A stretch of 64,000 nt of DNA from Acidimicrobiales bacterium (GTDB lineage Bacteria > Actinomycetota > Acidimicrobiia > Acidimicrobiales > MedAcidi-G1): assembly GCA_022452145.1 (NCBI GenBank), contig JAKURY010000005.1, positions 39,460 to 103,459 on the forward strand, written 5' to 3'. A program made the translations under genes and the position numbers. Below the pieces are notes generated by a model, which searched no databases, was not told where the DNA came from, and was given only the letters and a program-made list of their open reading frames with translations. Shown here in pieces: positions 48,947-55,844 of this stretch (within the stretch, counting starts at the first letter, position 1; the number at the start of each line of letters is the position of its first letter).

Positions 48947-50554
48947 GTGACCGACCGGCACCTGGACCTGGCTGCTGACCGGCTTGCCGCCGAGGCGGCC
49001 TGCCGGCTCCAGGAAGCAGGGGACCGTCGACGACGCGGTGTCTTCTTCACACCGCCGGACGTCGCCGCTGCCCTCGCCGACCAGGTGGTGGAGAGGGGAA
49101 CGGTTCTGGATCCGGCCTGTGGCGGCGGGGCGTTCCTGCTGGCCGCGGCCCGTCGCCTGCTGGCCGTAGGCACTTCGGACCGTCGGTCCATCGTGAGGGG
49201 ACACCTGTTCGGTGCCGACGTGGATCCGGCCTCGGTGGCGGCCACCCGCCGGATCCTCGGTGCCTGGGCCGACATCGATTCCGACGAGGTGGCCGGTGTG
49301 GTGGTCGCAGATCCGCTGCGTGACGGCGCCTCGGCGTGGCCGGACCGCCCGGTCGACGGGTTCGACGCCGTGGTCGGAAACCCACCGTTCCTGGGCCAGC
49401 TGCGGGCATCCACCTCGAGGACGGGCGGCGAACGGCTGCTGCTGAGGGAGCGCTTCGGTGGCCTCGTGGCGGCCTACACGGACGCGGCCTGGCTGTTCCT
49501 GGCCCTGGGCATGGACGTCCTGGCCCCGGGCGGTCGGATGGTCCTCATCCAGCCCCAGTCGCTGCTGTCGGCCCGGGATGCCGGTCCCGTCCGTGACCTG
49601 ATGGTGACGTCGGGTCGACTCGTGGGCCTGTGGCTGGACCGCTCCGGAGTCTTCGCCGGCCATGCAGAGGTCTGTGCCCCGGTCGTCGAACGCAGGGTCG
49701 ACGGCACGTTGCCACACGGACAGGTACGCCTCCTCGTCGACCGGTCGGCCGAGCTTGTCGGAGAGGTGCCTCCACCGGCACCCGGAGGGCCGTGGGGCTC
49801 CCTTGTGGGTGGCCTGCTGGGCATTCCCGAGGTGGGGTCGATGGATGGCCAGCAGGCATCCGCTGGGCGGATCGGCGACCGGGCGGGCGTCACCGCCGGC
49901 TTCCGGCAGCACTACTACGCCCTGGTAGGAGCGGTGCACGAACGGTCGGGACCCGGGGACCGTCGGCCACCGCTGGTCACCACATCGTCGGTCGATCCGC
50001 TGCACTCCCGGTGGTCGACCACCACGTGCCGGTTCGACGGACGCCGATGGGCGCTTCCGGTGGTCGACCTGGCAGCGGTGTCGGTGGTCGATCCGGTCGT
50101 GGGTGCCTGGCTGGAGGCCCGCCACCGGCCGAAGCTCCTGGTCGCCACCCAGACGACCGTCGTCGAGGTGGTCGCGGACCCGGCCGGGGACATGGTCCCG
50201 CTGACCCCGCTGGTCGTCGTCGAGCCGGAGCCCGAAGAACTGTGGCACCTGGCTGCGGCACTCAGTGCCCCGGCGGTGTCCGCCATGGCCGCCCGACTGT
50301 CCGTCGGCGCGGCGCGGTCCGCCGGACGCATAAAGCTGTCGGCACGCCAGGTGGCTGACCTGCCGGTTCCCACCGACCGGACGGCATGGGACGAGGGCGC
50401 AGGCCTCGCCATGGCACTCCACGAGGCCGGCCGGACCGCCACGCAGGAGGCCTGGCTCGAGTTCGGGAAGACCATGGGTCGTGCCTACGGAACCCCGGAC
50501 GGGGACCTCCTGGAATGGTGGTGGGCCCGCCACCCCGCCCGGTCGAGGGTCTGA
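48947..50554 (+). CDS. N6-adenine DNA methyltransferase, orphan
   Basis: A 535-residue protein with the SAM-binding motif VLDPACGGGAFLLAAARRL (DPACGGG from residue 55) and the catalytic NPPF motif at 145-148 (VVGNPPFLGQLR). This order matches TaqI/Eco57I-type N6-adenine methylases. The C-terminal part (about 240-535) could be a target-recognition domain. No nuclease motif is visible within it and no restriction gene is adjacent, so it is probably a solitary methylase. Length is close to that of mycobacterial MamA, but I cannot test orthology. It ends just before the metX promoter. Confidence 0.82.
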   Translation: MTDRHLDLAADRLAAEAACRLQEAGDRRRRGVFFTPPDVAAALADQVVERGTVLDPACGGGAFLLAAARRLLAVGTSDRRSIVRGHLFGADVDPASVAATRRILGAWADIDSDEVAGVVVADPLRDGASAWPDRPVDGFDAVVGNPPFLGQLRASTSRTGGERLLLRERFGGLVAAYTDAAWLFLALGMDVLAPGGRMVLIQPQSLLSARDAGPVRDLMVTSGRLVGLWLDRSGVFAGHAEVCAPVVERRVDGTLPHGQVRLLVDRSAELVGEVPPPAPGGPWGSLVGGLLGIPEVGSMDGQQASAGRIGDRAGVTAGFRQHYYALVGAVHERSGPGDRRPPLVTTSSVDPLHSRWSTTTCRFDGRRWALPVVDLAAVSVVDPVVGAWLEARHRPKLLVATQTTVVEVVADPAGDMVPLTPLVVVEPEPEELWHLAAALSAPAVSAMAARLSVGAARSAGRIKLSARQVADLPVPTDRTAWDEGAGLAMALHEAGRTATQEAWLEFGKTMGRAYGTPDGDLLEWWWARHPARSRV

Positions 50555-50581
50555 CCAGCCACCGGACACCGATCAGGCCCG

Positions 50582-50609
50582 TGTGACAGGTGGCCGGTCG
50601 GCCTACAAT
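50582..50609 (+). promoter_or_regulatory. Promoter of the metX riboswitch transcript
   Basis: TGTGAC (50582-50587), 16-bp spacer, TACAAT (50604-50609). The predicted transcription start near 50616 coincides with the first base of the aptamer P1 stem. Confidence 0.55.
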
Positions 50610-50616
50610 GTCTGGA

Positions 50617-50704
50617 CAACATCACGAGAGGCCCGGTTCGCCGGGTCCGGCAACCTGGGACGGACACCCAAGGTGCTCACCCGCCGGAGACGGTGGGGAT
50701 GTGG
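50617..50704 (+). ncRNA. SAM riboswitch candidate (SAM-I/SAM-IV clan)
   Basis: A four-way junction can be drawn. P1 is ACATC 50619-50623 with GATGT 50698-50702. P2 is CCCGG-TTCG-CCGGG (50632-50645). P3 is ACCTGGG (50653-50659) with CCCA-A-GGT (50667-50674). P4 is CCCGCCG-GAGA-CGGTGGG (50680-50697). The conserved strings CGAGAGG, CCGGCAACC and AGGTGCT are those of the SAM-I family core. P2 is short with no visible kink-turn, closer to SAM-IV or SAM-I/IV variants. It precedes metX, a typical target. Confidence 0.8.
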
Positions 50705-50795
50705 CCCGAGAGGGCAACGAAGTGTCCGCCGGCTGGCCTCCTGGCCACGCTGTCGGCGCAGAGCGCTGGTGCCACCCAATCAGGAGACCGGCTGC

Positions 50796-52022
50796 ATGAC
50801 GCACGAACAGACGAGCGACGACGGGCATCCCGTCGATCAGCCCGTTCATCCGCGCGCCTATGCGGCCGACCTGCCGGTAACCGGGGCCTGGCGCCCTGGC
50901 GACCCGGTAGGCGACCGGCGCTTCGCCCCGGTCGGTGGCGGCCGCCCCTTCGTGCTGGAGGGCGGTGGCGTGCTCTCCGACGTGTCGATGGCCTTCGAGA
51001 CCTGGGGTGAGCTCTCCCCGGCGGCCGACAACGCAATCCTCATCTGCCATGCCCTCACCGGCGACAGCCACGCCCACGGCGAAGCCGGCGACGCCCATGC
51101 GACCCCCGGTTGGTGGAACGGCGTCATCGGTCCGGGGTGTGGCATAGACACCGACCGGTACTTCGTGGTGTGCGTGAACTCGCTGGGGGGCTGCCAGGGT
51201 TCCACCGGCCCCTCGTCGGTGGATCCGGAGACCGGTGCCCCCTACGGCTCGACGTTTCCGACGGTCACAACGCGCGACATCGTCCGCTGTCAGGCTGCGG
51301 TGGCCGACCACCTAGGCGTCGACTCCTGGCTGGCCGTCGTCGGCGGCTCGATGGGCGGAATGCAGGTCCTGGAGTGGGGAGTGATGTTCCCGGACCGGGT
51401 GCGTGTCATCGCCCCGATCACCACGACGCTGGCGGCCACTGCCCAGCAGGTGGCGTGGAGCGCGGTGGGCCGGACGGCCCTGGTACTCGACCCGCGCTTC
51501 CGGGGCGGTGACTACTACGACGCCAAGCCGGGCGACGGCCCGTTCGCCGGCCTGGCGATTGCCCGGTCGGTGGCCCAGATCACCTACCGCAGCGCCGAGG
51601 TGTTCGACGGGCGCTTCGCGCGTGACCTGGTGGACCCGCGGTCGGTGTTCGGGCACTGGGACCGGTTCCAGGTGGAGTCCTACCTCGACTACCACGGCGA
51701 GAAGCTGGTCCGCCGGTTCGACGCCAACACCTACCTGATCCTGAACCGGACCATGGACCTGCACGACCTGGCCCGCGACCGCGGATCCATGGAGTCCGCG
51801 ATCCGTCGCCTGGCCCACCTGCCTGCGCTGACCCTGAGCATCAGCTCCGACGTGCTCTATCCGACGGCCCAGCAGGCGGCGATACGGGATGCCATCCGTG
51901 CGGCCGGCGGCCGCTGCGACCACCATGTGATCCAGAGCCCGGACGGGCACGATGGCTTCCTGCTGGCTGCCCGGCAGGTCGGATCGCACCTGGCCGGCTT
52001 CCTGAGAGAGGTAGGTGTCTGA
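50796..52022 (+). CDS. metX: Homoserine O-acetyltransferase
   Basis: MetX acylates homoserine, the entry step to methionine. The 408-residue alpha/beta hydrolase has LICHALTGDSHAHG, GWWNGVIGPGCGIDTDRYFV, NSLGGCQGSTGPSS, the nucleophile elbow VVGGSMGGMQVLEW, and the C-terminal catalytic Asp and His regions (ISSDVLYPT, SPDGHDGFLL). Members transfer acetyl or succinyl groups; acetyl is assumed from actinobacterial relatives. The ATG at 50796 has CAGGAG 9 nt upstream and lies behind the SAM aptamer. The next gene overlaps its stop. Confidence 0.94.
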   Translation: MTHEQTSDDGHPVDQPVHPRAYAADLPVTGAWRPGDPVGDRRFAPVGGGRPFVLEGGGVLSDVSMAFETWGELSPAADNAILICHALTGDSHAHGEAGDAHATPGWWNGVIGPGCGIDTDRYFVVCVNSLGGCQGSTGPSSVDPETGAPYGSTFPTVTTRDIVRCQAAVADHLGVDSWLAVVGGSMGGMQVLEWGVMFPDRVRVIAPITTTLAATAQQVAWSAVGRTALVLDPRFRGGDYYDAKPGDGPFAGLAIARSVAQITYRSAEVFDGRFARDLVDPRSVFGHWDRFQVESYLDYHGEKLVRRFDANTYLILNRTMDLHDLARDRGSMESAIRRLAHLPALTLSISSDVLYPTAQQAAIRDAIRAAGGRCDHHVIQSPDGHDGFLLAARQVGSHLAGFLREVGV

Positions 52023-53224
52023 TGGTCGAGCCACGGGACCGTGCGGAGGACGAGGGCGGGCCCGAGGTCCGCCCGGAGACGGCGGCCGTCCTGGCCGGCC
52101 GGACCGTCGACGAGCGGTCGTTGGCGCCGGTGCTCTATCCGACGTCGACCTTCGGGTTCGACACCGTGGAGGAGGGGAGGCGCCAGGCGACGGCGATCGC
52201 ACCCGACCGCTTCTACAGCCGGTACGGCAACCCCACGATCAACGCCTTCGAGGCCACCATCGCCGAGTTGGAGGGCGCCGAGGCGGCCCGGGCCTTCGCC
52301 TCGGGCATGGGGGCTGTCAGCGCCGTGGTGCTCGGCATCTGCTCGACCGGGGACCACATCGTGGCCCAACGCCAGCTGTACGCCGGGACGCAGTTGTTCC
52401 TGCAGACGGCCTGTCCGCGGTTCGGGATCGACGTGACCTTCGTGGACGGCACCCAGCCCGGTGCATTCGCCGAGGCGGTGGTGCCGGGAAAGACGATGCT
52501 GGTGCTGGCCGAGACGCCGGCCAACCCGCGCCTCGACATCGTGGACCTGGACGCCCTGGGCGCCATCGCCAATGCCCTGACCGTGGTCGACTCCACCTTC
52601 GCCACCCCGCTGGGCCAGACCCCGCTGGCCCACGGCGTGGACCTGGTGCTCCACTCGGCGACGAAGGGGATCGCAGGCCACAACGACGCCACGATCGGCG
52701 TGGTGGCCGGCTCCGACGACCTCATGGCCTGGCTCTGGGGCTTCGCCGTGCTGCACGGTGCCAACGCCTCGCCGTACGACGCCTACAACGCGCACCGTGG
52801 GGTGCGCACCCTGGACGTGCGCCTGCGCCACCAGGCCGAGTCGGCCCGGCTACTCGCCGAGTACCTGGAGGCCCACGACGGCGTGTCCGACGTGCGGTAC
52901 CCGGGGTTGCCGTCCCATCCCCAGCACGAGTTGGCGGGTAGGCAGATGCGGACCATGGGAGGCCTCCTGACCTTCGACCTGGCCGGTGGGATCGATGCCG
53001 GGCGACGGTTCGTGGAGGCGACGTCGATCGCCCGCCAGGCCACCTCCCTGGGAGGGCCGGAGACGCTGCTCTGCCATTCGGCCACCACCACCCATGTGGG
53101 CCTCACCCCCGACGAGCTGGAGGCCTCCGGAATCGGCGAAGGGACGGTCCGGGTGTCGTGCGGCCTCGAGAACGCCGACGACCTGGTTGCCGACTTCGGT
53201 CGGGGGCTGGATGCAGCGGGCTGA
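52022..53224 (+). CDS. Cys/Met-metabolism PLP enzyme (O-acetylhomoserine sulfhydrylase or cystathionine gamma-synthase)
   Basis: A 400-residue fold-type I PLP enzyme: APVLYPTSTFGFD, YSRYGNPTINAFEATIAELEGAE, FASGMGAVSAVVLG, VVDSTFATPL, and the PLP Lys in LHSATKGIAGHND. It ends in GTVRVSCGLENADDLVADF. The family includes MetB, MetY, MetZ and methionine gamma-lyase, which motifs alone do not separate. Coupling to metX (TGATG overlap) and the SAM aptamer point to methionine synthesis. The usual SATKYLxGHSD appears as SATKGIAGHND. Confidence 0.88.
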   Translation: MVEPRDRAEDEGGPEVRPETAAVLAGRTVDERSLAPVLYPTSTFGFDTVEEGRRQATAIAPDRFYSRYGNPTINAFEATIAELEGAEAARAFASGMGAVSAVVLGICSTGDHIVAQRQLYAGTQLFLQTACPRFGIDVTFVDGTQPGAFAEAVVPGKTMLVLAETPANPRLDIVDLDALGAIANALTVVDSTFATPLGQTPLAHGVDLVLHSATKGIAGHNDATIGVVAGSDDLMAWLWGFAVLHGANASPYDAYNAHRGVRTLDVRLRHQAESARLLAEYLEAHDGVSDVRYPGLPSHPQHELAGRQMRTMGGLLTFDLAGGIDAGRRFVEATSIARQATSLGGPETLLCHSATTTHVGLTPDELEASGIGEGTVRVSCGLENADDLVADFGRGLDAAG

Positions 53225-53264
53225 GGCCCGCAACTACCATCGGGTTTCGGAGAAGGGGCTGCCC

Positions 53265-53702
53265 GTGACGCATGCGCGTTCGACAACGAGGAGATCACCG
53301 CGTGCCGCCGTGGCCGTCGTCGTGCTGGCCGGCTGGTTGCTGTTGGGCATCGCCGGTCCGGCCCTTGCCCAGGTCACCACCGTGGAGACGGTGCCGCCGG
53401 AGGTCGACGAGGACGGACGGACGGCGGGGGAACGCGTGGACCGGATCGTCGTCACCCTGCGCCTGCTGGCAGGGGTGGTCATCGTCGGGACCGCCGCCTA
53501 CTGGTGGCAGACACGACCGGCCACCAGGTTGGCCCGCGCCGTCGCCGACCCGGGGCCTCCCGACGGAGACGCCCGCGAGGTAAGGATGCCGACGATCCAA
53601 CCGCCGGACGACCTCGAGGCCGTGACGCTGCTTCCAGCGATGGGGACAATCGCGGATCTTGTCGACCATCCTGGCGACCGCCCGCCCGGTGATCCTGCCT
53701 AG
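53265..53702 (+). CDS. Small membrane-anchored protein of unknown function
   Basis: A 145-residue product that I do not recognise. A basic N-terminus precedes a signal-like hydrophobic stretch ending in an AxA site (AVVVLAGWLLLGIAGPALAQ). A second hydrophobic segment lies near residues 62-80 (VTLRLLAGVVIVGTAAYW). Then comes a Pro/Asp-rich tail. The layout suggests a secreted or membrane protein. The GTG at 53265 gives a proper signal peptide. It follows the metX operon by 40 nt and may be co-transcribed. Confidence 0.6.
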   Translation: MTHARSTTRRSPRAAVAVVVLAGWLLLGIAGPALAQVTTVETVPPEVDEDGRTAGERVDRIVVTLRLLAGVVIVGTAAYWWQTRPATRLARAVADPGPPDGDAREVRMPTIQPPDDLEAVTLLPAMGTIADLVDHPGDRPPGDPA

Positions 53703-53705
53703 GGT
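53700..53705 (+). promoter_or_regulatory. -10-like hexamer TAGGGT on the 53712 gene start
   Basis: TAGGGT lies 6 nt before the ATG at 53712, overlapping the stop of the previous gene. Confidence 0.45.
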
Positions 53706-53711
53706 CTGGCC

Positions 53712-53942
53712 ATGTCCGAACCAGAACTCGACCTGGATGCGATGCTGCAGCGGTTCAGGGAACGGGCCGCCGCCGTCCGGACCCGCACCCTGCCGCCTGT
53801 GGGTGGGGAGGAGCGGCAACGCTTCATCGACCAGGCCCAGAACGACTTCCAGGACTTCGCCATCATCGGCGACGCGGACGCCAGCCTGGATGACGGCGTG
53901 CTGACCCTTCGGATCGACCTGGGTGGGGGTTCCGAGGGCTGA
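53712..53942 (+). CDS. Small acidic protein of unknown function
   Basis: A 76-residue soluble protein: a helical, charged N-terminal half (ELDLDAMLQRFRERAAAVR), then RQRFIDQAQNDFQDFAIIGDAD and a short beta-like end DDGVLTLRIDLGGG. No family is recognised. Reality is supported by the -10-like hexamer 6 nt before the ATG and by good codon use. It lies directly upstream of tRNA-Gly. Confidence 0.6.
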   Translation: MSEPELDLDAMLQRFRERAAAVRTRTLPPVGGEERQRFIDQAQNDFQDFAIIGDADASLDDGVLTLRIDLGGGSEG

Positions 53943-53974
53943 CCCCCGGCGGCGCCAAACCGGCGACCGGCCGC

Positions 53975-53980
53975 TATCGT
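53975..53980 (+). promoter_or_regulatory. -10-like hexamer TATCGT of tRNA-Gly
   Basis: TATCGT lies 11 nt before the first base of the tRNA, a normal position for a tRNA promoter with a short 5' leader. Confidence 0.45.
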
Positions 53981-53991
53981 TCCGGTCTGAC

Positions 53992-54067
53992 GCGGACGTA
54001 GCTCAGCTGGTAGAGCATCACCTTGCCAAGGTGAGGGTCGCGGGTTCGAATCTCGTCGTCCGCTCCA
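53992..54067 (+). tRNA. tRNA-Gly (GCC anticodon)
   Basis: Full cloverleaf. The acceptor GCGGACG (53992-53998) pairs with CGTCCGC (54057-54063), and the discriminator T is followed by an encoded CCA (54065-54067). The D arm contains AGCTCAGCTGGTAGAGC. The anticodon arm is TCACC-TTGCCAA-GGTGA with anticodon GCC, reading GGC and GGT. The T arm has GGTTCGAATC. A terminator follows. Confidence 0.97.
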
Positions 54068-54070
54068 CGG

Positions 54071-54106
54071 GAACCCCCTGCTCAGCAGGGGGTTCTGCAG
54101 TTTTAA
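54071..54106 (+). terminator. Intrinsic terminator after tRNA-Gly
   Basis: A perfect 11-bp stem GAACCCCCTGC/GCAGGGGGTTC (54071-54081 with 54085-54095) with a 3-nt loop, followed by TGCAGTTTT. Confidence 0.85.
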
Positions 54107-54179
54107 GACTCTGTGGGTTCTGAACCAGTCAAGTAATGACTGAAGCGAAGTCCCTCGGCTAGGCCCTGCTGACGGGACG

Positions 54180-54185
54180 TAACGT
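54180..54185 (+). promoter_or_regulatory. -10-like hexamer TAACGT on the 23-codon ORF
   Basis: TAACGT lies 7 nt before the ATG at 54193. The spacing is that of the other putative leaderless starts, so transcription of the acyl-CoA synthetase unit probably begins here. Confidence 0.5.
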
Positions 54186-54192
54186 GGGCGCC

Positions 54193-54264
54193 ATGCAAGT
54201 CAACGGCTACAAGATTGAGCCACGGGCGAAGTCAAAGAGAGGGGTCGAACCATGGCGGTACTGA
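54193..54264 (+). CDS. Short ORF (23 codons), candidate leader peptide overlapping the acyl-CoA synthetase start
   Basis: ATG to TGA encodes 23 residues beginning MQVNGYKIEPRAKSKRG. The ATG lies 7 nt after a -10-like TAACGT, as for a leaderless gene. The stop lies 13 nt inside the next gene in another frame, whose ribosome site (GAGAGGGG) and ATG are within this ORF, so ribosomes finishing here could re-initiate. The NGYKIEP start recalls, from memory, N-termini of some pentapeptide-repeat proteins, so it might be a gene remnant instead. Expression is unproven. Confidence 0.45.
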   Translation: MQVNGYKIEPRAKSKRGVEPWRY

Positions 54265-55811
54265 CAAGGGAAGCGGCGGCCACACGCGGCGACGAGCTCG
54301 CACTCGCCGACGACGACGACACACTGACATGGGCTCAACTCGACATCAGGGTGAACCGCCTCGTCCACGCACTCAGGGACGCCGGACTCGGGTCGGGCGA
54401 CACCATCTCGGTGGTGTCCGGCAACCGCAACGAGTGGTTTGAGGTGGCTCTCGCCTGCTCACACGCCGGCGTCGTGTTCGTGCCCGTCAGCTGGCATCTC
54501 GTGGCCTCGGAAATGGCCTACATCATCGAGGACTCCGGTTCCAGGGCTGTCCTGGTTGGCCACCGCTTCGCCGACGTGGTTGCCGAAGCCCTTGCCGACC
54601 CCAGGTCCTCCGCCGTGGAACTGGCGGTGGCCATCGGCGCCCCGGGCGATACGCGTTTCGCCGACTTCGAGGCGTTCCTCGGCTCCGGGTCGGACGCCGA
54701 ACCGAAGGACCAAGCCTTCGGTGGACCGATGTTCTACACCTCGGGAACAACCGGGCATCCCAAGGGCGTCCGGAGCAGTCTGTCCTCCCCCGAACCCGGC
54801 ACGCCGCCCGAAGTGTGGCAACTCGTCGCCTCCGGCTTCACCGATCTCATGACGCTGCCGGGAACCGCCGTCCTCTGCGGGCCCTTCTACCACTCGGCCC
54901 AGTGGGCCTTCTCGTTTCTGCCCCTGGTGGGTGGGTCGGCGGTGGTGATGCAGCACCGGTACGACAGCGCTGGCGTTCTGGACCTCATCGACACCCACGG
55001 AGGCACCAGCATCCACCTGGTTCCTACCCAGATGAAGCGCCTGCTCGAGTTGGATGAGGAGCGCCGGGCCGCGTTCGACGGTTCGTCGCTCGAGATTGTC
55101 CTCCATGGCGCAGCACCCTGCCCGCCCGTGGTGAAGCGGGGCCTGATCGACTGGTGGGGGCCGAAGATCGTCGAGTACTACGGCTCCACCGAAGGCTCGA
55201 TCATCACGATGATCGACAGCCCCGAATGGCTCGAGCGCGGTGGAAGCGTCGGACGACCAATGCCGAACATGGAAATCCTCGTGGTGGACGACGACGGGGA
55301 ACCCAGGGCCGCCGGCGAGGAGGGCACCCTGTACTTCCGAAACTCCATGGGCACGGACTTCGAGTACCACAACGCCCCCGAGAAGACGGCCGAGGCCCAT
55401 CTGGGCCCGGGCGTGTTCACTACCGGCGACGTCGGGTACCTCGATGACGACGGCTACCTGTGGCTCTCCGATCGGAAGATCGACATGATCATCTCGGGCG
55501 GTGTCAACGTGTACCCGGCTGAGATCGAGGGCGTGATCGGAGGGCATCCTGACGTGGTCGACGTGGCCGTCATCGGTATTCCCAACGAGGAGTTCGGCGA
55601 AGAGGTCAAGGCACTCGTGGTCGCCGCCGGTAGTGCCGACAACGACGACCTGGCCACCAGGCTCATCGTCCTCTGCCGAGAGAGCCTCGCTGGCATCAAG
55701 GTGCCCCGGTCCATTGAGTTCAGGGAATCACTGCCCCGTACGGGCACGGGCAAGCTGCAGAAGCGCCTGCTACGCGAACCATTCTGGTCCGGCTACGACC
55801 GCCGAATCTGA
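54252..55811 (+). CDS. AMP-forming acyl-CoA synthetase (FadD-like)
   Basis: A 519-residue ANL-superfamily enzyme that activates a carboxylic acid to acyl-AMP and then acyl-CoA. It has the P-loop YTSGTTGHPKGVR, a middle region FYHSAQWAFSFLPL, YGSTEGSIITM (A5), TGDVGYLDDDGYLWLSDRK (A7-A8), and the C-terminal catalytic Lys in PRTGTGKLQKRLL. The substrate chain is not readable. It has a ribosome site GAGGGG 6-8 nt upstream. It lies after the tRNA-Gly terminator and is convergent with an MFS gene. Confidence 0.9.
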   Translation: MAVLTREAAATRGDELALADDDDTLTWAQLDIRVNRLVHALRDAGLGSGDTISVVSGNRNEWFEVALACSHAGVVFVPVSWHLVASEMAYIIEDSGSRAVLVGHRFADVVAEALADPRSSAVELAVAIGAPGDTRFADFEAFLGSGSDAEPKDQAFGGPMFYTSGTTGHPKGVRSSLSSPEPGTPPEVWQLVASGFTDLMTLPGTAVLCGPFYHSAQWAFSFLPLVGGSAVVMQHRYDSAGVLDLIDTHGGTSIHLVPTQMKRLLELDEERRAAFDGSSLEIVLHGAAPCPPVVKRGLIDWWGPKIVEYYGSTEGSIITMIDSPEWLERGGSVGRPMPNMEILVVDDDGEPRAAGEEGTLYFRNSMGTDFEYHNAPEKTAEAHLGPGVFTTGDVGYLDDDGYLWLSDRKIDMIISGGVNVYPAEIEGVIGGHPDVVDVAVIGIPNEEFGEEVKALVVAAGSADNDDLATRLIVLCRESLAGIKVPRSIEFRESLPRTGTGKLQKRLLREPFWSGYDRRI

Positions 55812-55844
55812 TTGCGGCCTGGGTGGATTGGCAGTCTGATGGTT

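Noticed and set aside
53992-54067. Prophage or integrative element at tRNA-Gly with att repeats
   Set aside because: No integrase and no second copy of the tRNA 3' end within the next few kilobases; kept only as a weak accessory-region suggestion.
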